Assembly: GCF_001514115.1 (NCBI RefSeq)
Contig: NZ_KQ948466.1
Span: 1 to 64,000, forward strand
Direction of reading: 5' to 3'
Length of the DNA: 64,000 bases
From: Streptomyces olivochromogenes
Lineage (GTDB): Bacteria; Actinomycetota; Actinomycetes; Streptomycetales; Streptomycetaceae
Shown: one piece after another, positions 17,264 to 27,345 of the stretch
Numbering within the stretch: position 1 is the first letter of the stretch
Layout of the letters: the number at the start of each line of letters is the position of its first letter
Position numbers and translations under genes: made by a program
Notes under the pieces: model-generated
Database searches by the model: none
Told to the model about the DNA's origin: nothing
The model's input: only the letters and a program-made list of their open reading frames with translations

Positions 17264-17294
17264 CCGGTACCGGAAGCGGTACCAGAACCGGTTC
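17264..17294. promoter_or_regulatory. two palindromes upstream of lacI-type gene
   Basis: CCGGTACCGG (17264-17273) and GAACCGGTTC (17285-17294) are both perfect 10-bp palindromes. Their centres are 21 bp apart, two helical turns, and lie about 50-80 bp upstream of the regulator's GTG start. Candidate autoregulatory or promoter-associated site. Confidence 0.35.
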
Positions 17295-17383
17295 CGGCGC
17301 TGGGCGGGGAGTCAACCGGACTGTCATGATGCCGTCAATACTTCACGTCGAGATTGCCCGGCCCGAACCCCGAACCCGGCCGT

Positions 17384-17412
17384 GCCTTCGGGACTTGAAC
17401 GATCCCGAAGGC
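17384..17412 (-). terminator. terminator after Usp gene
   Basis: A perfect 10-bp inverted repeat: arms 17384-17393 and 17403-17412, 9-base loop. It begins about 40 bases past the stop codon of the leftward Usp gene and before the next gene's promoter region. Confidence 0.65.
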
Positions 17413-17451
17413 TCCGCCCGTGCCGGCGCGGGGTCGGCGCGTACCCCTGGC

Positions 17452-18324
17452 TCAGGAGTGCGGAACCACCGCCACCGGGCAGGACGCGTGGTGCATCACC
17501 GCGTGGGTCACCGAACCGATCCGTGCCCCTACCGCCGAGTGGTGTGCGCGGCGACCGACGACCATCAGCTGGGCCCGGTCGGCCAGCGACAGCAGGACCT
17601 GCCCGGCGCTGCCCATCTCGACGTGCTGGGTGACGGGCACGTCGGGGAAGCGCTCCCGCCACGGCTGGAGCGCCTCGGCGAGCGCCTTCTTCTCGTACGG
17701 CTCCAGGCCCCCGGCCTCGTCCAGCAGCTTCAGCGAGCCGGGGCTGTAGGCGAACACCGGCGGCAGGCTCCACGCCCGTACGGCGCGCACCCCGGCACCA
17801 CGCGCCGCCGCGGTCTCGAAGGCGAACCGAAGGCCGGCCGCGCTGTCGTCCGGACCGCCCTGCTGGCCCACGACGATCTCCCGGCCGCCCGCTTCGGACG
17901 CGGCGCGGTCACCGGCCCGCACCAGGACAACGGGACACGGGGCCTCGGCGATCACCTGCTGGGCGACGGAACCGAGCAGGAAGCCGACGATCGTGCCGTG
18001 TCCGCGGGATCCGAGGACGAGCGTCCCGGCCGCCGCGGCCTCGGCCAGCAGCGCGTCGACCGCGCCGCCGTCCAGTGCCTCGGTCGTCACCGGCAGGTCC
18101 GGGTGCCGGTCGGTGACGGTGCGGGCCGCGTCCTCGACCATGTCCCGTGCCCAGCGCGCCTGCTCGTCCCGGTCCGCGCCGCCGAGCAGTTCGTGGTGGG
18201 ACCACTGCCAGGCGTACACCGCGCGCAGGGGCAGCCCGCGGCGGACGGCTTCCCTGCCCGCCCAGGCCAGCGCGGCCCGGCTCTCGGGGGATCCGTCCAC
18301 GCCCACGGTGATCCTGTCGGTCAT
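17452..18324 (-). CDS. universal stress protein, two Usp domains
   Basis: A 290-aa cytoplasmic protein made of two UspA domains (about 1-140 and 147-290). The first has a complete ATP-binding motif G-2x-G-9x-GS (GSRGHGTIVGFLLGS). In the second the middle Gly is replaced by Ala (GRRAHHSAVGARIGS), so nucleotide binding may be asymmetric. Tandem Usp proteins are common in Streptomyces and Mycobacterium under hypoxia or stationary phase. ATG at 18324 is set by the MTDRITVGVDGSPES start of the domain; the longer open frame upstream is antisense. Monocistronic, with its own terminator. Confidence 0.92.
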   Translation of the reverse strand: MTDRITVGVDGSPESRAALAWAGREAVRRGLPLRAVYAWQWSHHELLGGADRDEQARWARDMVEDAARTVTDRHPDLPVTTEALDGGAVDALLAEAAAAGTLVLGSRGHGTIVGFLLGSVAQQVIAEAPCPVVLVRAGDRAASEAGGREIVVGQQGGPDDSAAGLRFAFETAAARGAGVRAVRAWSLPPVFAYSPGSLKLLDEAGGLEPYEKKALAEALQPWRERFPDVPVTQHVEMGSAGQVLLSLADRAQLMVVGRRAHHSAVGARIGSVTHAVMHHASCPVAVVPHS

Positions 18325-18434
18325 GCGCCTGCCTCTCCGTCGCCGGCTCGCCCGCTCTGCCGGCCCTCGATCCTGCTGACCCGTCCAGTGTCGGTCACCG
18401 CCACCGCCGGGACGCGCAGGGCCCGGGGCGCCGC

Positions 18435-19475
18435 CTACGCCGACTCGCGCACCACGAGTTCCGGATCGAAGATCACCGAGGTGGGCTCGGTGCGCGCGCC
18501 CCGGAGGTGCTCGTCGAGGAGTCGGGCCATCACCGAGGCCATCTCCTCGACGGGCTGGCGCACGGTGGTCAGCGGTGGACGGCAGGCCGTCGCCGCGCTG
18601 GAGTCGTCGAAGCCGATGACGGCGACGTCGTCCGGCACCCGTCTGCCCCGTTCCCGCAGCACCTGGCACACCCCCTGGGCCATCAGGTCGTTGGCCGCGA
18701 ACACCCCGTCCACGTCGGGGTGTTCGGCCAGCAGTCCGGACATCGCGGCCATGCCGCTGTCCAGCGTGAAACCGCCCTCGGCGACGGGTACGTACGGATG
18801 TCCCCTGCGCGCCATCGTGTCGCGGAACCCGGCGAGCCGGTCCTGGCTGGCGTAGACGCCCAGTGGCCCCGTGACGGTGACGATCCGTCGGCAGCCCCGG
18901 TCCAGCAGATGGTGGGCGGCCATGCGGGCGCCGTCCCGGTGGGCCAGGTCGACATAGCTGAGCGGCACCGGGCGCGACGGCCGGGCGAAGAGCACCGCGG
19001 GCAGACCGGCGTCGGCGAGCAGCGCAGGCAGCGGGTCGTCGGCGTGGGTGGAGACGACGAGCGCGCCGTCCGCGCTGCCCTGCCGCAGATCGTTCAGCGC
19101 CTGCTGGCGCGTCTGCGCGGAGTCGGCGAACATCAGCAGCGGATGCATCGACCGGGGACGCAGGTAGTCCACCACTCCGGTGACGACCCGGCCGAAGAAC
19201 GGGTCCGCCAGCACCCGTGCCGTGAAGGCGTTCCGCTCCTCGCCGGACACGTCGCCCGCGCCGGAGACGATGAGCGCGACCGTCTCGGTCCGCCGTGTCA
19301 CCAGCGACCTGGCGGCCCGGTTGGGGGCGTATCCGGTCCGTTCGACGGCCTGGCGGACCGCGTTCTGAAGGGCGGGATCGACGCTCTGGACGCCGTTGAC
19401 GACGCGGGAGACGGTGGCGCGCGACACGCCGGCCTCCCGCGCGACGTCCTCAAGCGTGGGGGCCCGTCGGCTCAT
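18435..19475 (-). CDS. LacI-family regulator with GAGCGCTC-type operators
   Basis: A 346-aa LacI/GalR protein. Helix-turn-helix at residues 7-30 (LEDVAREAGVSRATVSRVVNG), then a sugar-sensing domain with VFAANDLMAQGV and VAVIGFDDSSAA. It is divergent from the Tat-exported beta-helix gene at 19785. The shared 309-bp gap contains two GAGCGCTC-core palindromes, one about 36 bp from this gene's start and one about 45 bp from the beta-helix start. A third copy lies before the GH64 gene at 45131. I infer that it represses itself, the beta-helix gene and GH64. Confidence 0.9.
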   Translation of the reverse strand: MSRRAPTLEDVAREAGVSRATVSRVVNGVQSVDPALQNAVRQAVERTGYAPNRAARSLVTRRTETVALIVSGAGDVSGEERNAFTARVLADPFFGRVVTGVVDYLRPRSMHPLLMFADSAQTRQQALNDLRQGSADGALVVSTHADDPLPALLADAGLPAVLFARPSRPVPLSYVDLAHRDGARMAAHHLLDRGCRRIVTVTGPLGVYASQDRLAGFRDTMARRGHPYVPVAEGGFTLDSGMAAMSGLLAEHPDVDGVFAANDLMAQGVCQVLRERGRRVPDDVAVIGFDDSSAATACRPPLTTVRQPVEEMASVMARLLDEHLRGARTEPTSVIFDPELVVRESA

Positions 19476-19510
19476 GTCCGCAGCCTATCGGCCGGGCGCG
19501 ACGAGGGCAT

Positions 19511-19521
19511 AGAGCGCTCTC
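19511..19521. promoter_or_regulatory. LacI-type operator, copy A
   Basis: AGAGCGCTCT is a perfect 10-bp palindrome (19511-19520) with C after it. It lies 36-46 bp upstream of the LacI gene start, suggesting autoregulation. The central CG and GAGCGCTC core match LacI-family operators known in Streptomyces, such as the CebR site. Confidence 0.6.
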
Positions 19522-19728
19522 TCGCACCACTGCGCCGGCGACACACCCACCCTCGTGAGCGCACCTCTTGAACACAATCACCCGCGAGCCGGCGGCCTCG
19601 ACGGAGTCCAGACATCACCGAACTACCCCAAAACATCCGCCTGTTGGCGTCACATCGAGAAACAATCCACGGCACTCGTGTGACAACTCTTGACGCTGTG
19701 TTCACGCGGATGAAGCATGCATCGGCAA

Positions 19729-19740
19729 GAGAGCGCTCCC
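19729..19740. promoter_or_regulatory. LacI-type operator, copy B
   Basis: GAGAGCGCTCCC carries the same GAGCGCTC core as copies A and C. Its right half equals the CebR-type half-site GCTCCC. It ends 44 bp before the beta-helix gene start. A TTGACG at 19690 could be the -35 element of that promoter. Confidence 0.6.
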
Positions 19741-19784
19741 AGCACCTCCAACCGTTCACTTTCTGAACCAGGAGAGTCGCCCCC

Positions 19785-21593
<1,809 letters not shown>

Positions 21594-21615
21594 CCGCCCC
21601 GCGCGGCGCCCCGGA

Positions 21616-22866
21616 TCAGCAGGACGTCAGGCTCCCGAGGTCCACGGCGTCGGCCATCGCCTGCATCCCCTTGTCGTTGGGGTGCAGGTGATCGCCGCCG
21701 TCGAAGAACGGCAGGATCAACTGCGGGTCGTACGGATTGCGCGTGATCCTGTCGAAATCCGTCACGGCGTCGAGCGCGCCGCTGTTCCTGATCCAGTCGT
21801 TGACGCCCTGGCGCACGGCCTCGGAGGCGGCGTCGTACTCGGACCAGCCCTTGAACGGCATGACGGTCGCGCCGACGACACATTTGCCCGCCGCGTGCGC
21901 CCGGTCGATGATCTGCCGATAGCCGGCGATCATGTCGTCCACCGTGACACCGGAATGGGCCTTGATGTCGTTGATGCCTTCGAAGAGGAAGACCGTACGG
22001 ACCCCGGGCTGGGAGAGGACGTCACGCTGGAGTCTGTTCAGGGCGGCCTGCCCGGCGCCGTCCGCGAGCACCTTGTTGCCCGAGATCCCCTCGTTCGCCA
22101 CTCCCTTCGCGGTGAGCCCGGACGCGGCCTGGAGCCGCCGGGACAGATAGTCGGGCCAGCGGCGGTTCTGGTCGGTGGTCGAGGCCCAGCCGTCGGTGAT
22201 GGAGTCGCCGAGGGTCACCACCGAGCCGACCGCGGCGGACGTCTCCACGTCGACGGCGTCCAGCCAGTACCAGGAGCCCATCGGATCGGTCCAGTTGGCC
22301 GCGCCCTCTTCGGCCGCGTGGTCGCCCGCGGTGGCGTAGTTGGTCTGCATGGCCATGCCGTGGCCGGTCGTCGGTCCCTGGGCGCCGGTCACGTACAGGC
22401 TGATGACCAGGTCACTCTGAGCGGCCAGTGTTCCGGGCAGCGGATCACTGAGCACGGTCTCGCCGGCCGGGACGGTGACGGACGCGGCCCCGCCGAAGGA
22501 CAGTCGCCGGTTGGAGCCGTGGACCAGCTCCGCACCCTGCTTCCGCAGCCCGGCGTACGCGCTCGCGAAGGTCACCGGGTGCTCGCCGAAGGCGTTGGAC
22601 AGCCGGATCCGCAGGTTCGTGCCGCCGACGCTGGTGCGCACGACCAGTCGGTAGCTGCGGTCGGCGGGTCCCGCCCCCTGCCGGTCGGCGCTTGCGCCCC
22701 AGGTGACCACGGAGTGCTTCGCCCGCGCCTCGACGGCGGGCGTCACCGGCGTGCCCGACGAGGCCCCCGGCTGCGCCGACGCCGAGGCGGTCAGGGGTCC
22801 GCAGACCGCGAGGAGCAGCGCCGACACGACGCCCACGGCGCGGCGTCGGAACCGGGCGCCGCTCAC
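21616..22866 (-). CDS. secreted SGNH/GDSL esterase
   Basis: A 416-aa exported SGNH hydrolase. A signal peptide covers about 1-31. A jelly-roll-like N-terminal half precedes the catalytic domain. Block I is TLGDSITDGW (nucleophile Ser near residue 220), block III is FEGINDI, and block V is DGGDHLHPN with the catalytic Asp and His. Enzymes with this layout include carbohydrate esterases and a rhamnogalacturonan-type group, so deacetylation of a plant glycan is plausible. The GTG start overlaps the GH95 stop in a GTGA junction, so the two are translationally coupled and probably act on one substrate. Confidence 0.87.
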   Translation of the reverse strand: MSGARFRRRAVGVVSALLLAVCGPLTASASAQPGASSGTPVTPAVEARAKHSVVTWGASADRQGAGPADRSYRLVVRTSVGGTNLRIRLSNAFGEHPVTFASAYAGLRKQGAELVHGSNRRLSFGGAASVTVPAGETVLSDPLPGTLAAQSDLVISLYVTGAQGPTTGHGMAMQTNYATAGDHAAEEGAANWTDPMGSWYWLDAVDVETSAAVGSVVTLGDSITDGWASTTDQNRRWPDYLSRRLQAASGLTAKGVANEGISGNKVLADGAGQAALNRLQRDVLSQPGVRTVFLFEGINDIKAHSGVTVDDMIAGYRQIIDRAHAAGKCVVGATVMPFKGWSEYDAASEAVRQGVNDWIRNSGALDAVTDFDRITRNPYDPQLILPFFDGGDHLHPNDKGMQAMADAVDLGSLTSC

Positions 22867-25280
22867 CCGATGCCCCTCAGGGTGACGGACTCACCGGGCT
22901 TGAGGCTGACCTTGCGCGAGGCGCCGCCCGCGACGACGGTCGTCTCGCGGCCGCCGACGCTCTTCAGGGTGGCCCGGGTCACCTTGCCGTTCTTCCAGCT
23001 GAGGTCGGCGACGAAGCCGCCGCGGACGCCCACGCCGGACACCGAGCCGGATGCCGCCCAGGCGGCGGGCAGGGCGGGCAGCAGCTCGATGTGTCCGGGC
23101 CGTGAGTAGACCAGCATCTCGACGATCGCCGCGGGGGTGCCGAAGTTCGCCTCGATCTGGAAGATGCCCCGGCCCGTCTCCACCTCGTAGATGTCGAAGA
23201 GGTTCATCGCGCTGCCGTTGCTGCCGTTGACCGACGGCTTCAGGTTGTTGACGACCAGCTGGTAGGCCTTCTCCGCGTTCTTCAGCCGCGCCCAGCACAG
23301 GCTGCGCCAGGCGTTGGCCCAGCCGAAGCTGTTCATGCCGCGCGCGGTGAGCAGGGCGGTCGCGCCGTCGAGGATGTCCTTCGGCGTGGAGCCGTCCGGA
23401 CGGATCCGGTCGCCGGGGAAGAGGCCGATGAGCGGGGAGAGGTGCCGGTGGGTGGTCTCGCCGAGGTTGTCGGGCGACATCCACTCCTCGAGCCAGCCGG
23501 TCTTGGGGCTGACCACGGGCAGGTAGAGGCGCGCCCGCAGACCGTCGACGGTCTTGCGGTAGGCGGCGTCCTTGGCGAGCGCCTCGGTCGCGGTGTGGTA
23601 ATTGCCGAAGAGGTTCCACACCAGTTCCTGGGCGTACGTGATGCCCTTGGCGTCGAGCGGACCCTGCTCGGGCGACCAGTCGCTGTCGGCGATGAGGACC
23701 TCGCGCTCGGCCCCCGACGCGTCGGTGACGGTCGTGGTGATGAGGCGGGCCTCCCAGAACTGCACGGCGCCCTTGAGGAGGGGGTAGATCTTCTTGAGGT
23801 AGGCGCGGTCCTGCGTGTACTCGTAGTGCTCGAACAGGCTCTGGCAGATCCAGGCGTTGCCGGCCGGGTGCCACCACCAGCCGCCCCCGCCATAGGGGTT
23901 GGTGGAGATCGCCACGGTCCAGCCGGCGATCTTTCCGCTGGAGTTGCGGTACCGGTTGGTGGAGTCGTTGAACAGCCGCTGGGTGACCTCCGTCCAGTCG
24001 GGCAGCTGTACGAGGCAGTAGTCGGCGAAGGCGTCGAAGCAGTCGGACAGGCCCGCCCGGTCGGCCATCCAGTAGTTCATCTGGAGGTTGACGTCGGTGT
24101 GGTAGTCGGCCATCCAGTCCGGGTCGTTGCCGTCCAGCCAGGGGCCCTGGAGGCCCATCGGCAGGCTGCCCCGGGATCCGGAGATCATGAGGTAGCGGCC
24201 GAACTGCAGGTAGGCGGCCTCGAGTTCCGGGTCGGGGATGTCGTCCCGGTGGCGCGCCCGCAGCCGCTCCAGGGTGTCCAGTTCGCGCTGCGCTGCGGAG
24301 GACGTGCCGAGGTCGATGTCCAGCTGTCCGAACACGGCCCGGAAGTCGGCGACATGCGTGTGCAGCAGGGTGCTCGCCGAGTGGCCGGCCGCGTTCAGGA
24401 CCTTGGTCCTGGCGAGGCGCTCCGGGGCCAGGGACGGGTCGCGGAACTTCGTCGCCGCGTCGGGCACGTAGTTGGTGCCACCGCTGACGACGACGGTGAG
24501 GTCCCTGCAGCCGCTGAACGCGATCGACGTACCGTCGACGCGGACCCTGCCCGAACCGCTGTACGCGGTGACGGCGGCGCCGTACTTCAGGCCGTTGGCC
24601 AAGGAGGCGCCGAACGACGCGTAACGGCCCGCGCCGCTTGCGGTGGTGGACTCGCCGTGGGTGCCCGCGAGGGAGACCGTACCGGTGTAGGAGCCGCCGC
24701 CCTGCTGGGAGAAGTACAGGACGATGGCGTCGTCGGGGCGGCTGGCGAAGATCTGCCGCCGGTAGGTGACGCCGGAGATGTCGTACGAGGTGCTGATCAG
24801 GCCCTGGGCCAGGTCGAGGGTGCGACGGTAGTTGTTGACGTTGCCCAGGTCGTGGTCGGGGAGGGCGACGGTGAGTTGGGCCAGCATCGTCAGGGAGCCG
24901 AAGTCGTCTCGGCCGTAGGGGAACTGACCGTCGCTCTGCAGCTTGTCGTTGAGACCTCCGGTCCACAGGGTGGCGTCGGTGATCATCAGGAGTTCGTCGG
25001 CGGGGTCGTTGCTCGCGAGCACCCCGAGGCGCCCGTTCCCGATCGGCAGCCCCTGCTCGATCATCGACTTGGCGGAGCCGGGAGCCGCCCACCACAGCTG
25101 GTTCTTCGCGGCGTCGGCCGCGGACAGCATGGGCGATGCGGTGGGGCGCAGGGGGGCCGCCGAGGCGGTGAAGGCGGGCAGACCGCCCAGTGCGGTGGCC
25201 GCGCCTGCTGCGGCGGCCAGGGCGAGGAAGCCTCTGCGGCTGGGGGTGTTGTCGCGTGCTGCGGTGTGCTGAACGTCCAC
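22863..25280 (-). CDS. GH95 family hydrolase (alpha-L-fucosidase/galactosidase)
   Basis: An 805-aa exported GH95 enzyme. A Tat signal (SRRGFLALAAAAGAATALG) lies within the first 40 residues. The N-terminal beta domain begins with LWWAAPGSAKSMIEQGLPIGNGRLG. The (alpha/alpha)6 barrel carries HTDVNLQMNYW with the conserved Asn pair, IADSDWSPEQGP with a candidate acid Glu, and RHLSPLIGLFPGD. GH95 members cleave alpha-1,2-L-fucose or alpha-L-galactose from plant or host glycans; which one cannot be told here. GTG at 25280 has GGAG nine bases upstream and is preferred to ATG 25295, which lacks a ribosome site. Coupled to the esterase downstream. Confidence 0.9.
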   Translation of the reverse strand: MDVQHTAARDNTPSRRGFLALAAAAGAATALGGLPAFTASAAPLRPTASPMLSAADAAKNQLWWAAPGSAKSMIEQGLPIGNGRLGVLASNDPADELLMITDATLWTGGLNDKLQSDGQFPYGRDDFGSLTMLAQLTVALPDHDLGNVNNYRRTLDLAQGLISTSYDISGVTYRRQIFASRPDDAIVLYFSQQGGGSYTGTVSLAGTHGESTTASGAGRYASFGASLANGLKYGAAVTAYSGSGRVRVDGTSIAFSGCRDLTVVVSGGTNYVPDAATKFRDPSLAPERLARTKVLNAAGHSASTLLHTHVADFRAVFGQLDIDLGTSSAAQRELDTLERLRARHRDDIPDPELEAAYLQFGRYLMISGSRGSLPMGLQGPWLDGNDPDWMADYHTDVNLQMNYWMADRAGLSDCFDAFADYCLVQLPDWTEVTQRLFNDSTNRYRNSSGKIAGWTVAISTNPYGGGGWWWHPAGNAWICQSLFEHYEYTQDRAYLKKIYPLLKGAVQFWEARLITTTVTDASGAEREVLIADSDWSPEQGPLDAKGITYAQELVWNLFGNYHTATEALAKDAAYRKTVDGLRARLYLPVVSPKTGWLEEWMSPDNLGETTHRHLSPLIGLFPGDRIRPDGSTPKDILDGATALLTARGMNSFGWANAWRSLCWARLKNAEKAYQLVVNNLKPSVNGSNGSAMNLFDIYEVETGRGIFQIEANFGTPAAIVEMLVYSRPGHIELLPALPAAWAASGSVSGVGVRGGFVADLSWKNGKVTRATLKSVGGRETTVVAGGASRKVSLKPGESVTLRGIG

Positions 25281-25411
25281 GGTGTTGCACTCCATATCCG
25301 GGAGCTGCTCATGCGGGAACGACGGCTGCGGACCGTCGGCGTGCTGCAGGTCCCCGCGGGGCCCGGGTCGTGTCACCGGGCCCCGCGGGAAGCGGGTCGG
25401 ACGGACTGCCT

Positions 25412-25511
25412 GACTGAGAACCGACCCCTGGACCGAGAACCGGCCGCTGAACTGAGTACCGGCTGCTGGACCAGGAAACCGACTACGGAACTCAGACCGA
25501 CTGCGGAACGA
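25412..25511. repeat. imperfect 20-bp tandem repeats, about five units
   Basis: Units begin at 25412, 25432, 25452, 25472 and 25492, sharing a core like CTGAGAACCGGCTGCTGGA. The last unit runs into the 3' end of the GH27 gene. The array fills part of the 211-bp GH27-GH95 gap. No strong hairpin is formed by a single unit. Function unknown. Confidence 0.5.
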
Positions 25512-27309
25512 CGATCCTGTCGATGTCGGGGGCGTATCCGCTGCCGCTGTCGAAGGTGATCGTGTTGGAGCCCGCCTTCAGCGCCAGCTGGACGCTGACC
25601 GTCTCGGCCGTGCTCCAGTCGCCCGTGGAGGGGAACTTCTCGCTGGTGCCGTTGCCGCTGTTGGAGAAGGCGGTCACCGAGCGGGGGTCGCCGCTGACGT
25701 AGGCGACCTGGACGGTGTAGATGCCGTCCTTCTTCACCGTGACGTCGTTGAACCGCAGCTTGCCGCCGGTGTAGAGGTTGCCGACCTTCTTGCCGCCGGA
25801 GCAGGCGTCGCAGCCGGCGACCGAGGCGTTGCCCGACAGGGTGTTGGCGTCGGACTCGGCCTCGTAGCTCGTGGTGGTCAGCGTGCCGCCGCCGGGCTTG
25901 ACGGTGAACAGCCGCGAGCCGTGGGCGGGCAGCGCCTCGGTGATCTTGTTCTTGTAGGTCCCGAGGTTCGCCTTGTTCCACAGGTCGCGCACGGAGGCGT
26001 TTCCGGTGAATCCGAGGGAGGCCCACTGGGCGGTGACGGAGGCCGGCGAGTCGGCGAGGTTGAACAGGGCGACGGTGTAGCTGCCGTCGGCGTTCTTGGT
26101 GCCCCAGACCTGCTGGTCACCGACGGGGGTGACCGGACGCGCCACGGGCGAGTCGTTCTGGTCGACGGCGATGACCTCCCTGTTGGTCAGCAGGGAGACC
26201 CCGTAGCTGTCCAGCTTGGTGAGGTCGTCACCGGTGAACAGGGGCGACTTGTTGATGGCCCACAGGGTCATGTAGCTCTGCCGCTCGGCCTTGGTGAGGC
26301 CATCCATCTCGCCGTTGCCGACGTCGATGCCGTCCAGGTCGTTCCAGCCGCCCGGGCCCGCCTTCCGGCTCCACGCGGGGGCGTCGTCCCACCGGTCGTT
26401 GACCGAGTTCTCCCAGGTGACAAGGGTGTTGCAGTAGCACTCGACGTCGGTGTCGATGCGCCAGCCGTTGGAGTACTTCTTCCAGTCGGCGGCGTGGCCG
26501 ATGTCGAGCGACCAGGAGAGTTCGAGGTGGATCGGGCGCCCGGCGGTGGCGATGGCCTGCTGCCAGGCGGCGACGTCGGGGACGTTGTTGTAGTTGTCAC
26601 CGGACTTGAAGGAGCCCGGGCCCACGCCGTCGAGCTTGAGGAAGTCGTAGCCCCAGTCGGCGAACTGCTGCGCCTGCGAGTCGATGTACTTCTGCGCGCA
26701 GGGCTTGTCGAAGTCGATCTTGTAGGCGTTGTCCCAGCCGTTGGTGGTGCGCAGGTCCGGGTAGACGATGTCGGTGGTGGTGCAGCCGGGGGCGTTCCAG
26801 ATCGGCGTGCTGCCGTCGCCGTACGCGCCCTTCTCCAGGCCGACGGGCAGGTAGATGCCGGCCTTGAGGCCCTTGGAGTGGATGTGGTCGGCGACCGACT
26901 TCATGCCGTGGGGGAAGCGGACCGGGTCGGGTGTCTGGCGACCGTACTGGTCGAAGCCCGTCTTCCAGGTCTTGTCCATCCACCAGCCGGCGTCGATGTT
27001 GACATGGTCGTAGCCGTAGTTCTTCAGCCTGGCGGCGAGGGCGTCCGTCTGCTTCAGGACGTTCGCCTCGGTGAGGTAGCTGTAGTCGCCGTCCGGGTTG
27101 AGGCCCGGGTACTTCGACGACTGCATGCTCCAACTCGACCAGCCCATGTACGGCTTGGCGGCGACGGGGGTCGTGGCGGTGGTCTCGCGCGGCACCGGGG
27201 TCTTGGCCTGTGCGGCCGGGACGGTCGTCGCGAGTCCTGCCGTGAGGGCGAACACCACCACGGCTCTCAGGGTGCGTGCGGGCAGGACGGAATACGAGGA
27301 TGACCGCAT
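25492..27309 (-). CDS. secreted GH27 alpha-galactosidase with CBM35-like domain
   Basis: A 605-aa exported enzyme. The signal peptide ends near AQA-KT (residue 36). The GH27 barrel covers about 50-370: YMGWSSW, HVNIDAGWW, the nucleophile Asp227 in YDFLKLDGVG, and the acid/base candidate Asp288 in WRIDTDVE. A beta-sandwich follows, then a C-terminal CBM35-like domain (about 478-605, SYEAESDANTLSGNASV) likely to bind galactose-type residues. It releases terminal alpha-linked galactose, for example from galactomannan or raffinose-family sugars; GH27 also includes beta-L-arabinopyranosidases. AGGAGG precedes the ATG. It is 36 bp after the sugar-permease genes, in one apparent operon. Confidence 0.92.
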   Translation of the reverse strand: MRSSSYSVLPARTLRAVVVFALTAGLATTVPAAQAKTPVPRETTATTPVAAKPYMGWSSWSMQSSKYPGLNPDGDYSYLTEANVLKQTDALAARLKNYGYDHVNIDAGWWMDKTWKTGFDQYGRQTPDPVRFPHGMKSVADHIHSKGLKAGIYLPVGLEKGAYGDGSTPIWNAPGCTTTDIVYPDLRTTNGWDNAYKIDFDKPCAQKYIDSQAQQFADWGYDFLKLDGVGPGSFKSGDNYNNVPDVAAWQQAIATAGRPIHLELSWSLDIGHAADWKKYSNGWRIDTDVECYCNTLVTWENSVNDRWDDAPAWSRKAGPGGWNDLDGIDVGNGEMDGLTKAERQSYMTLWAINKSPLFTGDDLTKLDSYGVSLLTNREVIAVDQNDSPVARPVTPVGDQQVWGTKNADGSYTVALFNLADSPASVTAQWASLGFTGNASVRDLWNKANLGTYKNKITEALPAHGSRLFTVKPGGGTLTTTSYEAESDANTLSGNASVAGCDACSGGKKVGNLYTGGKLRFNDVTVKKDGIYTVQVAYVSGDPRSVTAFSNSGNGTSEKFPSTGDWSTAETVSVQLALKAGSNTITFDSGSGYAPDIDRIVVPQSV

Positions 27310-27345
27310 GGGTCGTGCCTCCTGTGGGGTCAGGGTTGGGGCGGC

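Noticed and set aside
23442..25559. 705-residue open frame antisense to GH95
   Set aside because: Lies entirely over GH95 and its leader, no recognisable fold and no ribosome site.
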